This document shows positions 6,798 to 14,968 of a stretch of DNA of 15,745 nt, in pieces. Below the pieces are notes generated by a model. It had not been told where the DNA came from and made no database searches. It saw nothing but the letters and a program-made list of their open reading frames with translations. The stretch lies in contig JAIFMR010000007.1 of NCBI GenBank assembly GCA_020048255.1, forward strand, positions 1 to 15,745, given 5' to 3'. Source of the stretch: Rhodoferax sp. (GTDB lineage: Bacteria > Pseudomonadota > Gammaproteobacteria > Burkholderiales > Burkholderiaceae_C). Positions within the stretch are counted from its first letter, which is position 1. Every line of letters starts with the position of its first letter. Made by a program: the position numbers and the translations under genes.

Positions 6798-7919
6798 ATG
6801 CGTGACGCATTCAGCACTTGGCTCCGATGGGGCGTCAATATCCAGCCAGACTGGACCTTGAAGCGCAAGATTTTTCATACCAATGTGGCAGCACTGGTGG
6901 CCTTGACGTCTCTGGTTACTTATTGCGTGGCCTTGCTGGTTTGGCTGCCGTCCCGGATCACTACCAAAATCGTCATTGCTGAGCTTCCTTTTTACTTTTT
7001 GCTGGCGATGATCCCCTGGTTCAACCAAAAGGGAAGGGACAACCTGGCGCGCTGGACGCTGGCCTTTTCAGCGGTGGCCAGTCAATTGATTTCTGTACTT
7101 TTGGCGTTTGGCTCATACGTCAACGTGCATTTCTATTTCATCCTGTTTGCCATTGTGCCGGTCGCGTTTTTCCCGATCAGGCAGTGGCGCGCCATTGTTT
7201 TCCTGCTTGTCTTGAATGTCTCTCTGTACCTGACGTTCGAACTCATCGACCTGCCACCTGACCCCGAAGTCATGGCGTGGCGTCAATCCACTCTGGAAAT
7301 TTTGCGTGCCAGTTATGCTGCCAGCACCGTGCTGACCATGTTCATCTTCATTTGGATGAGTGAAGTGGTGGCCCAAAACAGCGAGGCCAAGTTGGAAAAC
7401 ATCTCGCTCACGGATTACTTGACCAACTTGCCCAACCGTCGGTACTTTGAGTCTGTTTTTGCGCAAGAAATTGCCAAGAGCAAGCGAGACAATACGCCGC
7501 TGGCTTTGGCCATGGTGGATATTGACCACTTCAAGGCCATCAACGACAACTACGGGCACGATACGGGCGACAGCGTACTGCAACACATTGCCCAATTGCT
7601 GAGCCAGGCCACACGCAAGAGCAATGTGATTGCGCGCATCGGTGGTGAAGAATTTGCGGTGCTGCTGCCCAATACATCGCTCAGTGGTGCCGTCGACGTC
7701 GCCGAGCGTATGCGCCAGGTCACCCAAGAAGAAAGCTTTGGTCTCAAGGACCAGCAGTTGACGATCACGGTCAGCATCGGTGTTGTCGCCGTGAACAGTG
7801 ACTTGCCCATGACCCAGGCCTACAAGTGGGCGGATGAAGCGCTTTACCGGGCCAAAAACACAGGCCGAAACCGAGTTGTGGCGAGTGATGCGGCCCTACC
7901 GCCCGAGGTCGCGTCCTAA
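6798..7919 (+). CDS. Six-helix membrane GGDEF protein, probable diguanylate cyclase without I-site
   Basis: The 373-residue protein has six predicted membrane helices (about 29-50, 57-75, 84-105, 110-126, 131-148 and 170-188) in an MASE-like arrangement, then a GGDEF domain from about 200. The active-site motif is GGEEF at 282-286, with supporting MVDIDHFKAINDNYGHDTGD and SIGVVAV. Catalysis of c-di-GMP synthesis is expected. The four residues at the inhibitory-site position (273-276) are RKSN rather than RxxD, so product inhibition through this site is probably lost. AGGGAA lies upstream of the ATG. It is transcribed alone, after the terminator at 6719. The helical domain does not match a sensor I can name, and its signal is unknown. 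The GGDEF branch differs from that of the other two cyclases in this window. Confidence 0.9.
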   Translation: MRDAFSTWLRWGVNIQPDWTLKRKIFHTNVAALVALTSLVTYCVALLVWLPSRITTKIVIAELPFYFLLAMIPWFNQKGRDNLARWTLAFSAVASQLISVLLAFGSYVNVHFYFILFAIVPVAFFPIRQWRAIVFLLVLNVSLYLTFELIDLPPDPEVMAWRQSTLEILRASYAASTVLTMFIFIWMSEVVAQNSEAKLENISLTDYLTNLPNRRYFESVFAQEIAKSKRDNTPLALAMVDIDHFKAINDNYGHDTGDSVLQHIAQLLSQATRKSNVIARIGGEEFAVLLPNTSLSGAVDVAERMRQVTQEESFGLKDQQLTITVSIGVVAVNSDLPMTQAYKWADEALYRAKNTGRNRVVASDAALPPEVAS

Positions 7920-8032
7920 CTGCCTGCAGCTTGAGCGGAACCAATAGGTAATCCCACTGATTTTCAGACACCCGCGCCCATGCTAAGCTGACTGATGTTG
8001 ATTGCCACAGCCCACTAACAGGAGCGCTTCCC

Positions 8033-9172
8033 ATGCCCGGACTTCTTCCCCACATTGACCCTGACGGTTTGCTTGAATTTTCGGTGGTGTACACCGACCG
8101 TGCCTTGAACCACATGTCCAAACGCTTTCAAGGCGTGATGAAAGACATCTCGGGCATCCTCAAAGAGGTGTATCACGCCAAATCAGCGGTGTTGGTGCCA
8201 GGCAGCGGCACCTTTGGCATGGAAGCCGTGGCGCGGCAGTTTGCCACTGGCAAAAAAGCGCTGGTGATCCGCAACGGCTGGTTCAGCTACCGCTGGACGC
8301 AAATTTTTGACATGGGTTCCATTCCGAGTGAATCTACTGTGCTCAAGGCACGGCGCACCAGCGATGACGCGCATTCGCCATGGGTTCCCTGCCCCATCGA
8401 CGAAGTGGTGGCCACCATCCGCGCTAAAAAACCCGATGTGGTGTTTGCCCCGCACGTGGAAACCTCTTCTGGCATGATCCTGCCCGATGCGTACCTGAAA
8501 GCCACGGCAGACGCCGTGCATGAGGTCGGTGGCCTGATGGTGCTGGACTGCGTTGCTTCCGGTGCCATGTGGGTGGACATGGAGGCTACCGGGGTGGATG
8601 TGCTGGTCAGCGCGCCACAAAAAGGCTGGAGCGGCTCGCCCTGCTGTGCCATGGTTTGCCTCAGCCCGCGCGCTCGCGCTGCCATTGACGGCACCACCAG
8701 CACCAGTTACGCCTGCGACTTGAAAAAGTGGTTGCAGATCATGGAGGCCTACGAAGGCGGTGGCCATGCCTACCACGCCACGATGCCGACCGACGCGCTA
8801 ACACGTTTGCGCGAAGTCATGCAGGAAACGCGTGACTATGGCTTTGAAAAGGTCAAGGCCGAACAAGTCGCGCTGGGCGCCAAGGTGCGTACCCTGTTCG
8901 AGAGCCGGGGCATTCACAGCGTGGCAGCCGAGGGTTTCAAAGCGCCGGGTGTGGTGGTGAGCTACACCACCGACGCTGACATTCAAAACAGCAAGAAGTT
9001 TCTGGCGTTGGGTCTGCAAACGGCTGCGGGCGTGCCACTGCAGTGTGACGAACCCGCCGGGTTTTCGACTTTCCGCGTCGGCTTGTTTGGTTTGGAAAAA
9101 CTGCACAACGTGGACCGTACCGTGGCGCAACTGGCAGCAGCGCTGGATCAGATGGGTATTCACGCAGCATGA
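8033..9172 (+). CDS. Class V PLP-dependent aminotransferase (alanine-glyoxylate aminotransferase family)
   Basis: The 379-residue protein has the fold-type I aminotransferase class V pattern. PGSGTFGMEAVARQF (about 56-70) binds the cofactor phosphate, LDCVASGAMWVDME carries D172, which pairs with the pyridine nitrogen, and SAPQKGWSG contains the Schiff-base lysine K197. Members transfer the amino group of alanine, serine or similar donors to glyoxylate or pyruvate. The exact donor and acceptor cannot be told here. AGGAG at 8020-8024, 8 bases before the ATG, supports this start. The stop overlaps the ATG of the 59-codon gene by 4 bases (ATGA). The preceding 113-base spacer shows no convincing promoter. 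Family assignment is firm; substrate is open. Confidence 0.9.
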   Translation: MPGLLPHIDPDGLLEFSVVYTDRALNHMSKRFQGVMKDISGILKEVYHAKSAVLVPGSGTFGMEAVARQFATGKKALVIRNGWFSYRWTQIFDMGSIPSESTVLKARRTSDDAHSPWVPCPIDEVVATIRAKKPDVVFAPHVETSSGMILPDAYLKATADAVHEVGGLMVLDCVASGAMWVDMEATGVDVLVSAPQKGWSGSPCCAMVCLSPRARAAIDGTTSTSYACDLKKWLQIMEAYEGGGHAYHATMPTDALTRLREVMQETRDYGFEKVKAEQVALGAKVRTLFESRGIHSVAAEGFKAPGVVVSYTTDADIQNSKKFLALGLQTAAGVPLQCDEPAGFSTFRVGLFGLEKLHNVDRTVAQLAAALDQMGIHAA

Positions 9173-9348
9173 CCCGCGCCACAGATCCCCGTCGTTTTTC
9201 TGAAAAAACCCAGTGGCTGCGGCCCTATACCCGCTGGGCCACCCGATTCGCGCTGAATTCACCTCGCTGGTGGCCATCCGCGCTGCGCAACGCGCCACTG
9301 AAAGTGTCAGCGTTGATCCTACGCGGTTACCACAAAGCATTGCGCTAG
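9169..9348 (+). CDS. Small basic hypothetical protein, 59 residues, coupled to the aminotransferase
   Basis: The ATG at 9169 overlaps the aminotransferase stop (ATGA), the classic arrangement for translational coupling. The product begins MTRATDPRRFSEKTQWLRPY and ends RGYHKALR. It is rich in Arg, Lys and Trp (four Trp), with very few acidic residues and no obvious signal peptide or membrane helix. I do not recognise the family. The overlap, and a reading frame ending just before the convergent gene at 9380, argue that it is real. It could be an accessory peptide of the aminotransferase or a membrane-surface-binding protein; neither can be shown from sequence. The alternative is a chance open frame after the aminotransferase. 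Confidence 0.55.
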   Translation: MTRATDPRRFSEKTQWLRPYTRWATRFALNSPRWWPSALRNAPLKVSALILRGYHKALR

Positions 9349-9379
9349 CCCGCAACACCAGTGGCATTGATTTTCAGGG

Positions 9380-9850
9380 CTAAAACAGCCAAGGCACAAA
9401 ACGCTTGTTTTGGTTGCAGTAGTCGGCATAAGCCGGATGGGTTTCCCGCATCCATTGCTCCTCCAGACCGGCTTTGATCCACAACACCCCAGCCAGCGCC
9501 GCCCAAGCCAGCGATGCCGGTAAGGGTGCGGCCAGGCAGGCCAACGCACTGGCCCCGAGCAGCACGGCCGTGTACATGGGGTGGCGCACCAGCCTGTAAG
9601 GACCGCTCGTGACCAGCGTCCCGTTGGTCTTTGGCGTTGGCCGGATGTTGAAGTTGCCCAGGCGGTTGTGCAGCAAGGTCCAGCCACCCCAGACTACCGC
9701 CGCCGCCGCCAGCGCCAGGCAGACCCACGAACCAGTGCCTTGGTACAAACTCGGCCAAGCCATCACCGACAGTGCCAGCAACAGACTGAATTGCAAAAAA
9801 ACCAGCCAGGAGCCAGCTTGGTGACGTTGTGAGGTTGACAGCAGAGCCAT
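9380..9850 (-). CDS. Isoprenylcysteine carboxyl methyltransferase-like membrane protein
   Basis: The 156-residue integral membrane protein carries the signature of the ICMT/PEMT-like methyltransferase family. GPYRLVRHPMY (83-93) forms the S-adenosylmethionine-binding core, and EEQWMRETHPAYADYC (130-145) is the conserved Glu-containing C-terminal segment. Membrane segments are seen near 14-34, 40-60 and 95-127. Bacterial members of this size are usually annotated only as methyltransferases; the acceptor, lipid or protein, is unknown here. The ATG at 9850 gives the usual length. It is convergent with the 59-codon gene (31-base gap, no terminator visible) and divergent from the binding-lipoprotein operon. 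Confidence 0.85.
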   Translation of the reverse strand: MALLSTSQRHQAGSWLVFLQFSLLLALSVMAWPSLYQGTGSWVCLALAAAAVVWGGWTLLHNRLGNFNIRPTPKTNGTLVTSGPYRLVRHPMYTAVLLGASALACLAAPLPASLAWAALAGVLWIKAGLEEQWMRETHPAYADYCNQNKRFVPWLF

Positions 9851-9893
9851 GCCAGTTCAAAGAAAGATGTATGGCGGTTATTGTGACCCAGGC

Positions 9894-9922
9894 GTGACCG
9901 TGGCAGCGTGGCGGGTTATAGT
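9894..9922 (+). promoter_or_regulatory. Predicted sigma-70 promoter of the binding protein-kinase-cyclase operon
   Basis: GTGACC (9894-9899, four of six to TTGACA) is followed after 17 bases by TATAGT (9917-9922, five of six to TATAAT). Transcription would begin near 9929, giving a leader of about 47 bases before the ATG at 9976. GTGACC is repeated at 9883-9888, 11 bases upstream, on the same face of the helix. Confidence 0.5.
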
Positions 9923-9975
9923 TTCAGAAGAAGCCACCCGCTTCAACCGGTATCGATCACTACAAGGCGACCGAC

Positions 9976-10956
9976 ATGATTTCTTTGCGTCTCTTTTCGT
10001 CTTTTTTATTCAGTCTGGGTCTTTTGGGCTGTGGCCCCTCAGACGGTCCCCATGTGACCACGCCGGCGCAACCCAGCGAGACCGTTGCAGCGCCAGCGGC
10101 CAAGAAAGAAATTGCCTTGGTCATGAAGACCCTGACCAATCCGTTTTTTGTCGAGATGGAAAAGGGTGCGCGCCGCGCCGAGAAAGATCTTGGCGTCAAC
10201 CTGACAGTCAAGACGGCAGCGCAAGAGACCTCCATCGAGCAGCAAATTCAGTTGGTGGAGGATCTGGTGGCCGCCAAGGTTCACGCCATTGTGATCGCGC
10301 CTGGCGACTCCCAGCGTCTGATACCAGCACTTAAGAAGGCGCACGATGCGGGCATCAAGATTGTCAATATTGACAATCGGCTTGATCCGCAGGCTGTCCA
10401 GCAAGCGGGCATGCTGCCCGTGCCCTTTATCAGCGTCGACAACGAGGCGGGCGCCTACAAGGCAGGCAAATTTCTCACGGTAGGGATCACCAGCTCGACC
10501 CAGGCTGCCATACTGGAAGGCATTCGCAGTGCCGACAACGCTCAACAACGGGCGCGGGGTGCGCGCCGCGCGCTGGAGGAAAACCCCAAGATCAAGGTGG
10601 TGGCTTCTGAAACCGCCAACTGGAAGATCGACGAGGCCTATGAAGTGACCAAGCAGCTATTTGGCAAGTACCCCAACATCAAGTTGCTGTTTGCCGCCAA
10701 CGACATCATGGCCATTGGTGCCATCAAGTACCTGCAGGCGGGCAAAAAGACGGATGTCAAGGTTGCCGGCTACGACGCGTTGGACGAAGCCATTGCCGAG
10801 ATCCGGGCCAAGAAAATGGTGGCCACGGTAGACCAGCAAGCGGCTGAACAAGGCTACCAGGGTGTGGCGCTGGCCTTGCGACTGAGCCAAGGCAGCGTGG
10901 TACCCGCCACCACCACCATCGACACCCGGTTGGTGACCGCAGCGTCTCTGCCCTGA
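9976..10956 (+). CDS. Type I periplasmic sugar-binding-like lipoprotein (RbsB/LuxP/TorT type), probable kinase input
   Basis: The 326-residue protein starts with a lipoprotein signal (MISLRLFSSFLFSLGLLGCG; lipobox LLGC, lipidated C19). Its mature part reads as a periplasmic binding protein of the sugar/LacI-like group: IALVMKTLTNPFFVEMEKGARRAE, QIQLVEDLVAAKVHAIVIAPGD, IKIVNIDNRLD, ISVDNEAGAYKAGKFL, and a C-terminal lobe with LLFAANDIMAIGAIKYLQ and VAGYDALDEAIAEI. No permease or ATPase gene adjoins it. The next gene, 17 bases downstream, is a periplasmic-sensing hybrid kinase. This is the gene order of ligand-presenting proteins such as LuxP and TorT. I infer membrane-anchored ligand capture feeding the kinase. 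A sugar or a small oxidised metabolite are both possible ligands. A weak AAGGCGA stands before the ATG. Confidence 0.88.
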   Translation: MISLRLFSSFLFSLGLLGCGPSDGPHVTTPAQPSETVAAPAAKKEIALVMKTLTNPFFVEMEKGARRAEKDLGVNLTVKTAAQETSIEQQIQLVEDLVAAKVHAIVIAPGDSQRLIPALKKAHDAGIKIVNIDNRLDPQAVQQAGMLPVPFISVDNEAGAYKAGKFLTVGITSSTQAAILEGIRSADNAQQRARGARRALEENPKIKVVASETANWKIDEAYEVTKQLFGKYPNIKLLFAANDIMAIGAIKYLQAGKKTDVKVAGYDALDEAIAEIRAKKMVATVDQQAAEQGYQGVALALRLSQGSVVPATTTIDTRLVTAASLP

Positions 10957-10973
10957 ACCCGGCGACCTGAGCC

Positions 10974-13595
10974 GTGAAGTGGCGTGCCAGCATCACTGCC
11001 AAACTGCTGGGCTTTTTGCTGGCAGCGGGGGTATTGCCGTTGATCCTGTTGGGTGCCATCGCTTTTGATTATTCAAAACGCATGGTGACTGAGCAGACCG
11101 AGGCCGAAAACACCCGGTTGCTGGCCAGTTTTTCTTCCTACCTGCGGCTCTACCAGGACCAGATTGACGATTTGGCTGCCAGCATTGCCGGCAACACCGA
11201 CATTGGCTTGGCTTTGCGCAAAGCCGACGAACAGGCTGCTGACACCTATGACGCGTTGGGTATGCGAGCACATATGGGCTACATCCTCAACAGCTATGTC
11301 CGTGTCAAAGGGCTGGTGTCCATCAATATTTTTTCTCGCGGTGGCGCTGGCTTTCAGGTGGGTGAAACGCTCGATGTGAGCCGGGTGGAGAAGTCAACCA
11401 TCGAAGCCATGTTGCTAGAAGCCAGTCAGGCCAATACGCCGACGCTTTGGCGAGGTGTCTTTGACAACCTGAACACCCGCTCGGAACAAAAGAAAGTGAT
11501 CAGTGTCACGCGGGCCATTCAGCATTTTTCACCTGCCACCGGTAAATCGGACGTGGTCGGGGTGTTGGTGATCAGCCTCAACAATGACCTCATGCGCAGT
11601 TTTCTGGAAGGCGCTCCGTTGGCCCCGGGCGGTCAGCTCATGGGTTTGGATTCACAGGGCCGCATCGCTTTGCACTCCGACCCGAGCCAGTTTGGCCAGC
11701 CGCTGCTGCCGTCGTTGCTGGATCTGGTGCGCGCTGTGCCACCCGTGCCCAGGTTGGTACTTGACGGTGAAGAGGTGCTGATGAAGGTCAGTCGGGCTGA
11801 CCCGCGCCGAGGCCTGATGGTGGTGATCACGCCGCGTTACCTTCTGACACAGCAGGTCAACCGGCTGGCGCTGGCCACCTTTGGCCTGGTTTTGCTGGCG
11901 GTGATGGCGGTGTTCACCCTGGCTTGGTACTTTGGCCGGACCGTGTTGGCCCCAGTGCGGGCGGTATCACAAGGTTTTGCCCAACTGATCAGCGAGCCGC
12001 AGGCCATGCACCTGCCTTTGCCGACAGGCCGTGTTCCTGAGGAGATTGCGCAATTGGTGCGTGGCTACAACGATCACCTGGCGGCACAAGAGGTGCAGCG
12101 TATTGCGGCGCAAGAGTTACAAGCGGCCAAATTAGAGGCGGAGTCGGCCAATCTGGCCAAAAGTCGCTTTCTGGCCACCATGTCGCATGAGATTCGCACG
12201 CCCATGAATGGGATTTTGGGCATGACACAGTTGCTGTTGACACCGCAGCTCACCGACCGGGAGCGGCTTGACTACGCCAGAACCGTGCTCAGTTCGGGGC
12301 AATCCTTGCTCAGCCTGCTCAACGATATTCTGGACCTGTCAAAGATTGAGGCGGGTAAGTTTCAGTTGGACATGACTCTTGTAGAGCCAGAGCAGCTCTT
12401 GCACGAAATCCACGCCCTGTTTTCGGGAGCGGCCAAAAACAAAGGGCTGCAGTTGGACTGGCAGTGGCATGGCCAGCACGGACAAGGTTACCAAACCGAT
12501 GGTCACCGGCTTCGACAAATGCTCACTAATTTGTTGGGCAACGCCATCAAATTCACTGCACGGGGGCAGATTCGTGTCGAGGGCCGGGTGATGGAGCACG
12601 ACGATACGTCGGCGGTACTGGAGTTCGCAGTGGTCGACTCAGGTATGGGCATTGCGCCTGACAAGTTGGACTTGTTGTTCAAACCGTTTTCCCAAACCGA
12701 CAACTCCACAACGCGGCAGTACGGCGGGTCAGGGCTGGGATTGTCGATTGTGAGCAGCCTGGCCAAATTGCTTGGCGGGCAGGTGGGTGTCGAAAGCACA
12801 CCTGGCGTAGGCTCGCGATTTTGGTTTCAGGTTCGCGCTGACCGGGTGGCTGAAGGCCAGGATAAACGCCTGCGTGATCCCTTTGGCTCGTCCGCATCTA
12901 ACGAAGCGCTGGCGGGTTCGACGTCTGGGTGTGCGCTCACTTTGAGCGGCAATATTCTGGTGGTGGAAGACAACTTGGTCAACCGCATGGTGATTGAGGG
13001 TTTGCTGACGCAAGTGGGTTTGCAAGTCATTCTGGCCAACGATGGGCAGCAAGCACTGGACCTGATCTGCTCGGGGACCGAACCCGATGTGATTTTGATG
13101 GACCTGCAAATGCCGGTGATGGATGGCTACTCGGCCACTGAGGCCATTCGGCAATGGGAGTCGACCCACGCCAGGGGCCGCACACCCATCCTGGCATTGA
13201 CAGCAGATGCCTTTGAGGAAGACCGCCAGCGTTGCCTGCGCGTGGGCATGGACGACTTTTTGACAAAACCTATCTCGCTGAGCATGTTGACGGCGGCGTT
13301 GTGCCCCTGGTTGCGCAGTGGCGCCGCGCCTGCCGGGGATACCCTGCAGGGCAGTTTGGCCCGCTTGGACTGGCCCACCTTCCTGGGCCTTCTTGAGCCA
13401 TTGATTGCATTATTGGAACTCAACAAGTTTGATGCTGTTGCACAATTCAAGTCGATTCAGGCGGCTGCAGCGTCGACGGCGTTGGCTGCCCAAATTGACG
13501 CTCTGGAGCCGCTGATTCAAAGCATGCGTTTTGCAGAGGCAGCCACTGCATTGCGACGACTGATAGACGAACAGGTGACACATGCCCCAGCATGA
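10974..13595 (+). CDS. Hybrid sensor histidine kinase: dCACHE-like, HAMP-like, HisKA, HATPase, REC
   Basis: The 873-residue inner-membrane kinase has membrane helices near 9-29 and 298-320 enclosing a periplasmic region of about 265 residues (double-CACHE-like), then a HAMP-like linker (about 318-371). The HisKA box FLATMSHEIRTPMNGILG holds the phospho-acceptor H405. The ATPase domain shows N523 in LLGNAIKF, DSGMGIAPDKL and GGSGLGLSIV. The receiver (about 658-780) has E665-D666, phospho-acceptor D710 in LMDLQMPVMDG, and K765. About 90 helical residues follow without the histidine motif of an Hpt domain. The GTG at 10974 is needed to include the first helix. The gene overlaps the response regulator by 14 bases. 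Architecture resembles TorS/LuxQ-type kinases paired with binding proteins. All catalytic residues for autophosphorylation are present; the ligand is unknown. Confidence 0.92.
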   Translation: MKWRASITAKLLGFLLAAGVLPLILLGAIAFDYSKRMVTEQTEAENTRLLASFSSYLRLYQDQIDDLAASIAGNTDIGLALRKADEQAADTYDALGMRAHMGYILNSYVRVKGLVSINIFSRGGAGFQVGETLDVSRVEKSTIEAMLLEASQANTPTLWRGVFDNLNTRSEQKKVISVTRAIQHFSPATGKSDVVGVLVISLNNDLMRSFLEGAPLAPGGQLMGLDSQGRIALHSDPSQFGQPLLPSLLDLVRAVPPVPRLVLDGEEVLMKVSRADPRRGLMVVITPRYLLTQQVNRLALATFGLVLLAVMAVFTLAWYFGRTVLAPVRAVSQGFAQLISEPQAMHLPLPTGRVPEEIAQLVRGYNDHLAAQEVQRIAAQELQAAKLEAESANLAKSRFLATMSHEIRTPMNGILGMTQLLLTPQLTDRERLDYARTVLSSGQSLLSLLNDILDLSKIEAGKFQLDMTLVEPEQLLHEIHALFSGAAKNKGLQLDWQWHGQHGQGYQTDGHRLRQMLTNLLGNAIKFTARGQIRVEGRVMEHDDTSAVLEFAVVDSGMGIAPDKLDLLFKPFSQTDNSTTRQYGGSGLGLSIVSSLAKLLGGQVGVESTPGVGSRFWFQVRADRVAEGQDKRLRDPFGSSASNEALAGSTSGCALTLSGNILVVEDNLVNRMVIEGLLTQVGLQVILANDGQQALDLICSGTEPDVILMDLQMPVMDGYSATEAIRQWESTHARGRTPILALTADAFEEDRQRCLRVGMDDFLTKPISLSMLTAALCPWLRSGAAPAGDTLQGSLARLDWPTFLGLLEPLIALLELNKFDAVAQFKSIQAAAASTALAAQIDALEPLIQSMRFAEAATALRRLIDEQVTHAPA

Positions 13596-14928
13596 CATGC
13601 CGTTTGACAAGCCAAAAATATTGGCCATCGATGACACGCCCGTCAATTTGATGACGCTGGGAGAGGCGTTGAAACATGAATTTGACCTGCAGATAGCGAC
13701 CTCTGGCGCGCAGGGGATGGCGCAGGCACGCCTGACACCCCCAGATTTGATCCTGCTTGACATCATGATGCCGGAGATGGACGGTTTTGAGACTTGCCGG
13801 CGCCTCAAGGCCGACCCGCAGCTCAAGGATATTCCTGTGGTGTTCATCACCGCCTTGCATGAGCTGGGTTCCGAGGTCACGGGCTTAGAGCTGGGGGCGT
13901 TGGACTACATCACCAAACCGATCCAGGTTGAGACGGCACGCCAGCGTATTCGCAATCTGGTGGAGCGCGAGCGCTTGCGCCAGCAGGTGATTCAACAGCG
14001 GGACCAACTCGAGGCGGACATCCGGGAGCGCCTGGTCACCGAAGAAAAACTCAAGCTCGCCGCCAGTGTGTTTGCCAGCGCTCACGAAGGTATTGCCATC
14101 ACCAACACCCTGGGCGACATCATTGATGTCAACCAATCGTTCACGCGTATCACGGGGTATCAGCGCGACGAGGTGGTGGGCAAAAACCCCAGGTTGCTCA
14201 ACTCCGGGCGTCAAAGTCCGGAGTTTTATGACCTGTTGTGGCAGGAGGTGCAGGCCAAGGGCCACTGGTGCGGTGAAATCTGGAACCGCCGCAAGAATGG
14301 TGAGGTCTATGCCGAAATGCTCAACATCACCACGGTGCAGAACGCTCAGGGTCAACCGCAAAACTTTGTGGCCTTGTTCTCTGACATCACGGCCTTGAAA
14401 GAACACGAACAAGAGCTCGACCATATTGCCCACCACGATGTACTCACGGGTATGCCCAATCGGTCCTTGCTGTGGGACCGTCTGCGCCAAGGCATGAACC
14501 AGGCGCAGCGGCGTGGGCAGCAGCTGGCCGTGGTTTTTATTGACCTGGACGGCTTCAAGGTGGTCAACGACACCCACGGCCATGAGGCCGGGGATCAACT
14601 GCTCAGAACCTTGGCCAGCCGCATGAAACAAAACTTGCGTGACGGTGATACCTTGGCGCGTTTTGGGGGCGACGAGTTTGTCGTGGTGATGGTGGACCTG
14701 AATGACCATGCCGCCAGCACGCCGCTGCTCCAACGTCTCTTGGAGGCCGCAGCCCAACCCGTTCAGGTTGGCGACATCACGCTGCAGGTGTCGGCCAGTC
14801 TGGGAGTTACTTTTTACCCCCAGTCAAATGACATGGATGCCGAGGATTTGTTGCGCCAAGCCGACCAAGCCATGTACCAAGCCAAACTGGCCGGAAAAAA
14901 CCGCTACCAGCTGTTCAGCCCCACCTGA
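13582..14928 (+). CDS. Response regulator diguanylate cyclase: REC-PAS-GGDEF
   Basis: The 448-residue cytoplasmic protein is the presumed output of the upstream kinase. The receiver (about 11-125) has IDDT at its acidic pocket, phospho-acceptor D60 in LLDIMMPEMDGF, and K112 in YITKP. A helical, coiled-coil-like linker (about 127-160) leads to a PAS domain (about 160-275; AHEGIAITN, ITGYQRDEVVGKNPRLL, HWCGEIWNR) and a GGDEF domain. GGDEF is at 362-366 and RDGD at 353-356, so both catalytic and inhibitory sites are intact. Phosphorylation would be expected to drive dimerisation and c-di-GMP synthesis, as known for PleD/WspR-type proteins. The ATG lies inside the kinase gene, giving tight co-translation. 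No terminator is visible in the 40 bases before the convergent hemerythrin gene. Confidence 0.93.
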   Translation: MPQHDMPFDKPKILAIDDTPVNLMTLGEALKHEFDLQIATSGAQGMAQARLTPPDLILLDIMMPEMDGFETCRRLKADPQLKDIPVVFITALHELGSEVTGLELGALDYITKPIQVETARQRIRNLVERERLRQQVIQQRDQLEADIRERLVTEEKLKLAASVFASAHEGIAITNTLGDIIDVNQSFTRITGYQRDEVVGKNPRLLNSGRQSPEFYDLLWQEVQAKGHWCGEIWNRRKNGEVYAEMLNITTVQNAQGQPQNFVALFSDITALKEHEQELDHIAHHDVLTGMPNRSLLWDRLRQGMNQAQRRGQQLAVVFIDLDGFKVVNDTHGHEAGDQLLRTLASRMKQNLRDGDTLARFGGDEFVVVMVDLNDHAASTPLLQRLLEAAAQPVQVGDITLQVSASLGVTFYPQSNDMDAEDLLRQADQAMYQAKLAGKNRYQLFSPT

Positions 14929-14968
14929 CAAAATCTGGGAACGCGGTGCCATGCCCAGACGCAACAGC

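Noticed and set aside
13885..14757. A 290-codon open frame on the minus strand
   Set aside because: It is antisense to the REC-PAS-GGDEF gene and has no family features.
14929..14968. A bidirectional terminator between the cyclase and hemerythrin genes
   Set aside because: No stem followed by a T-run is visible on either strand.
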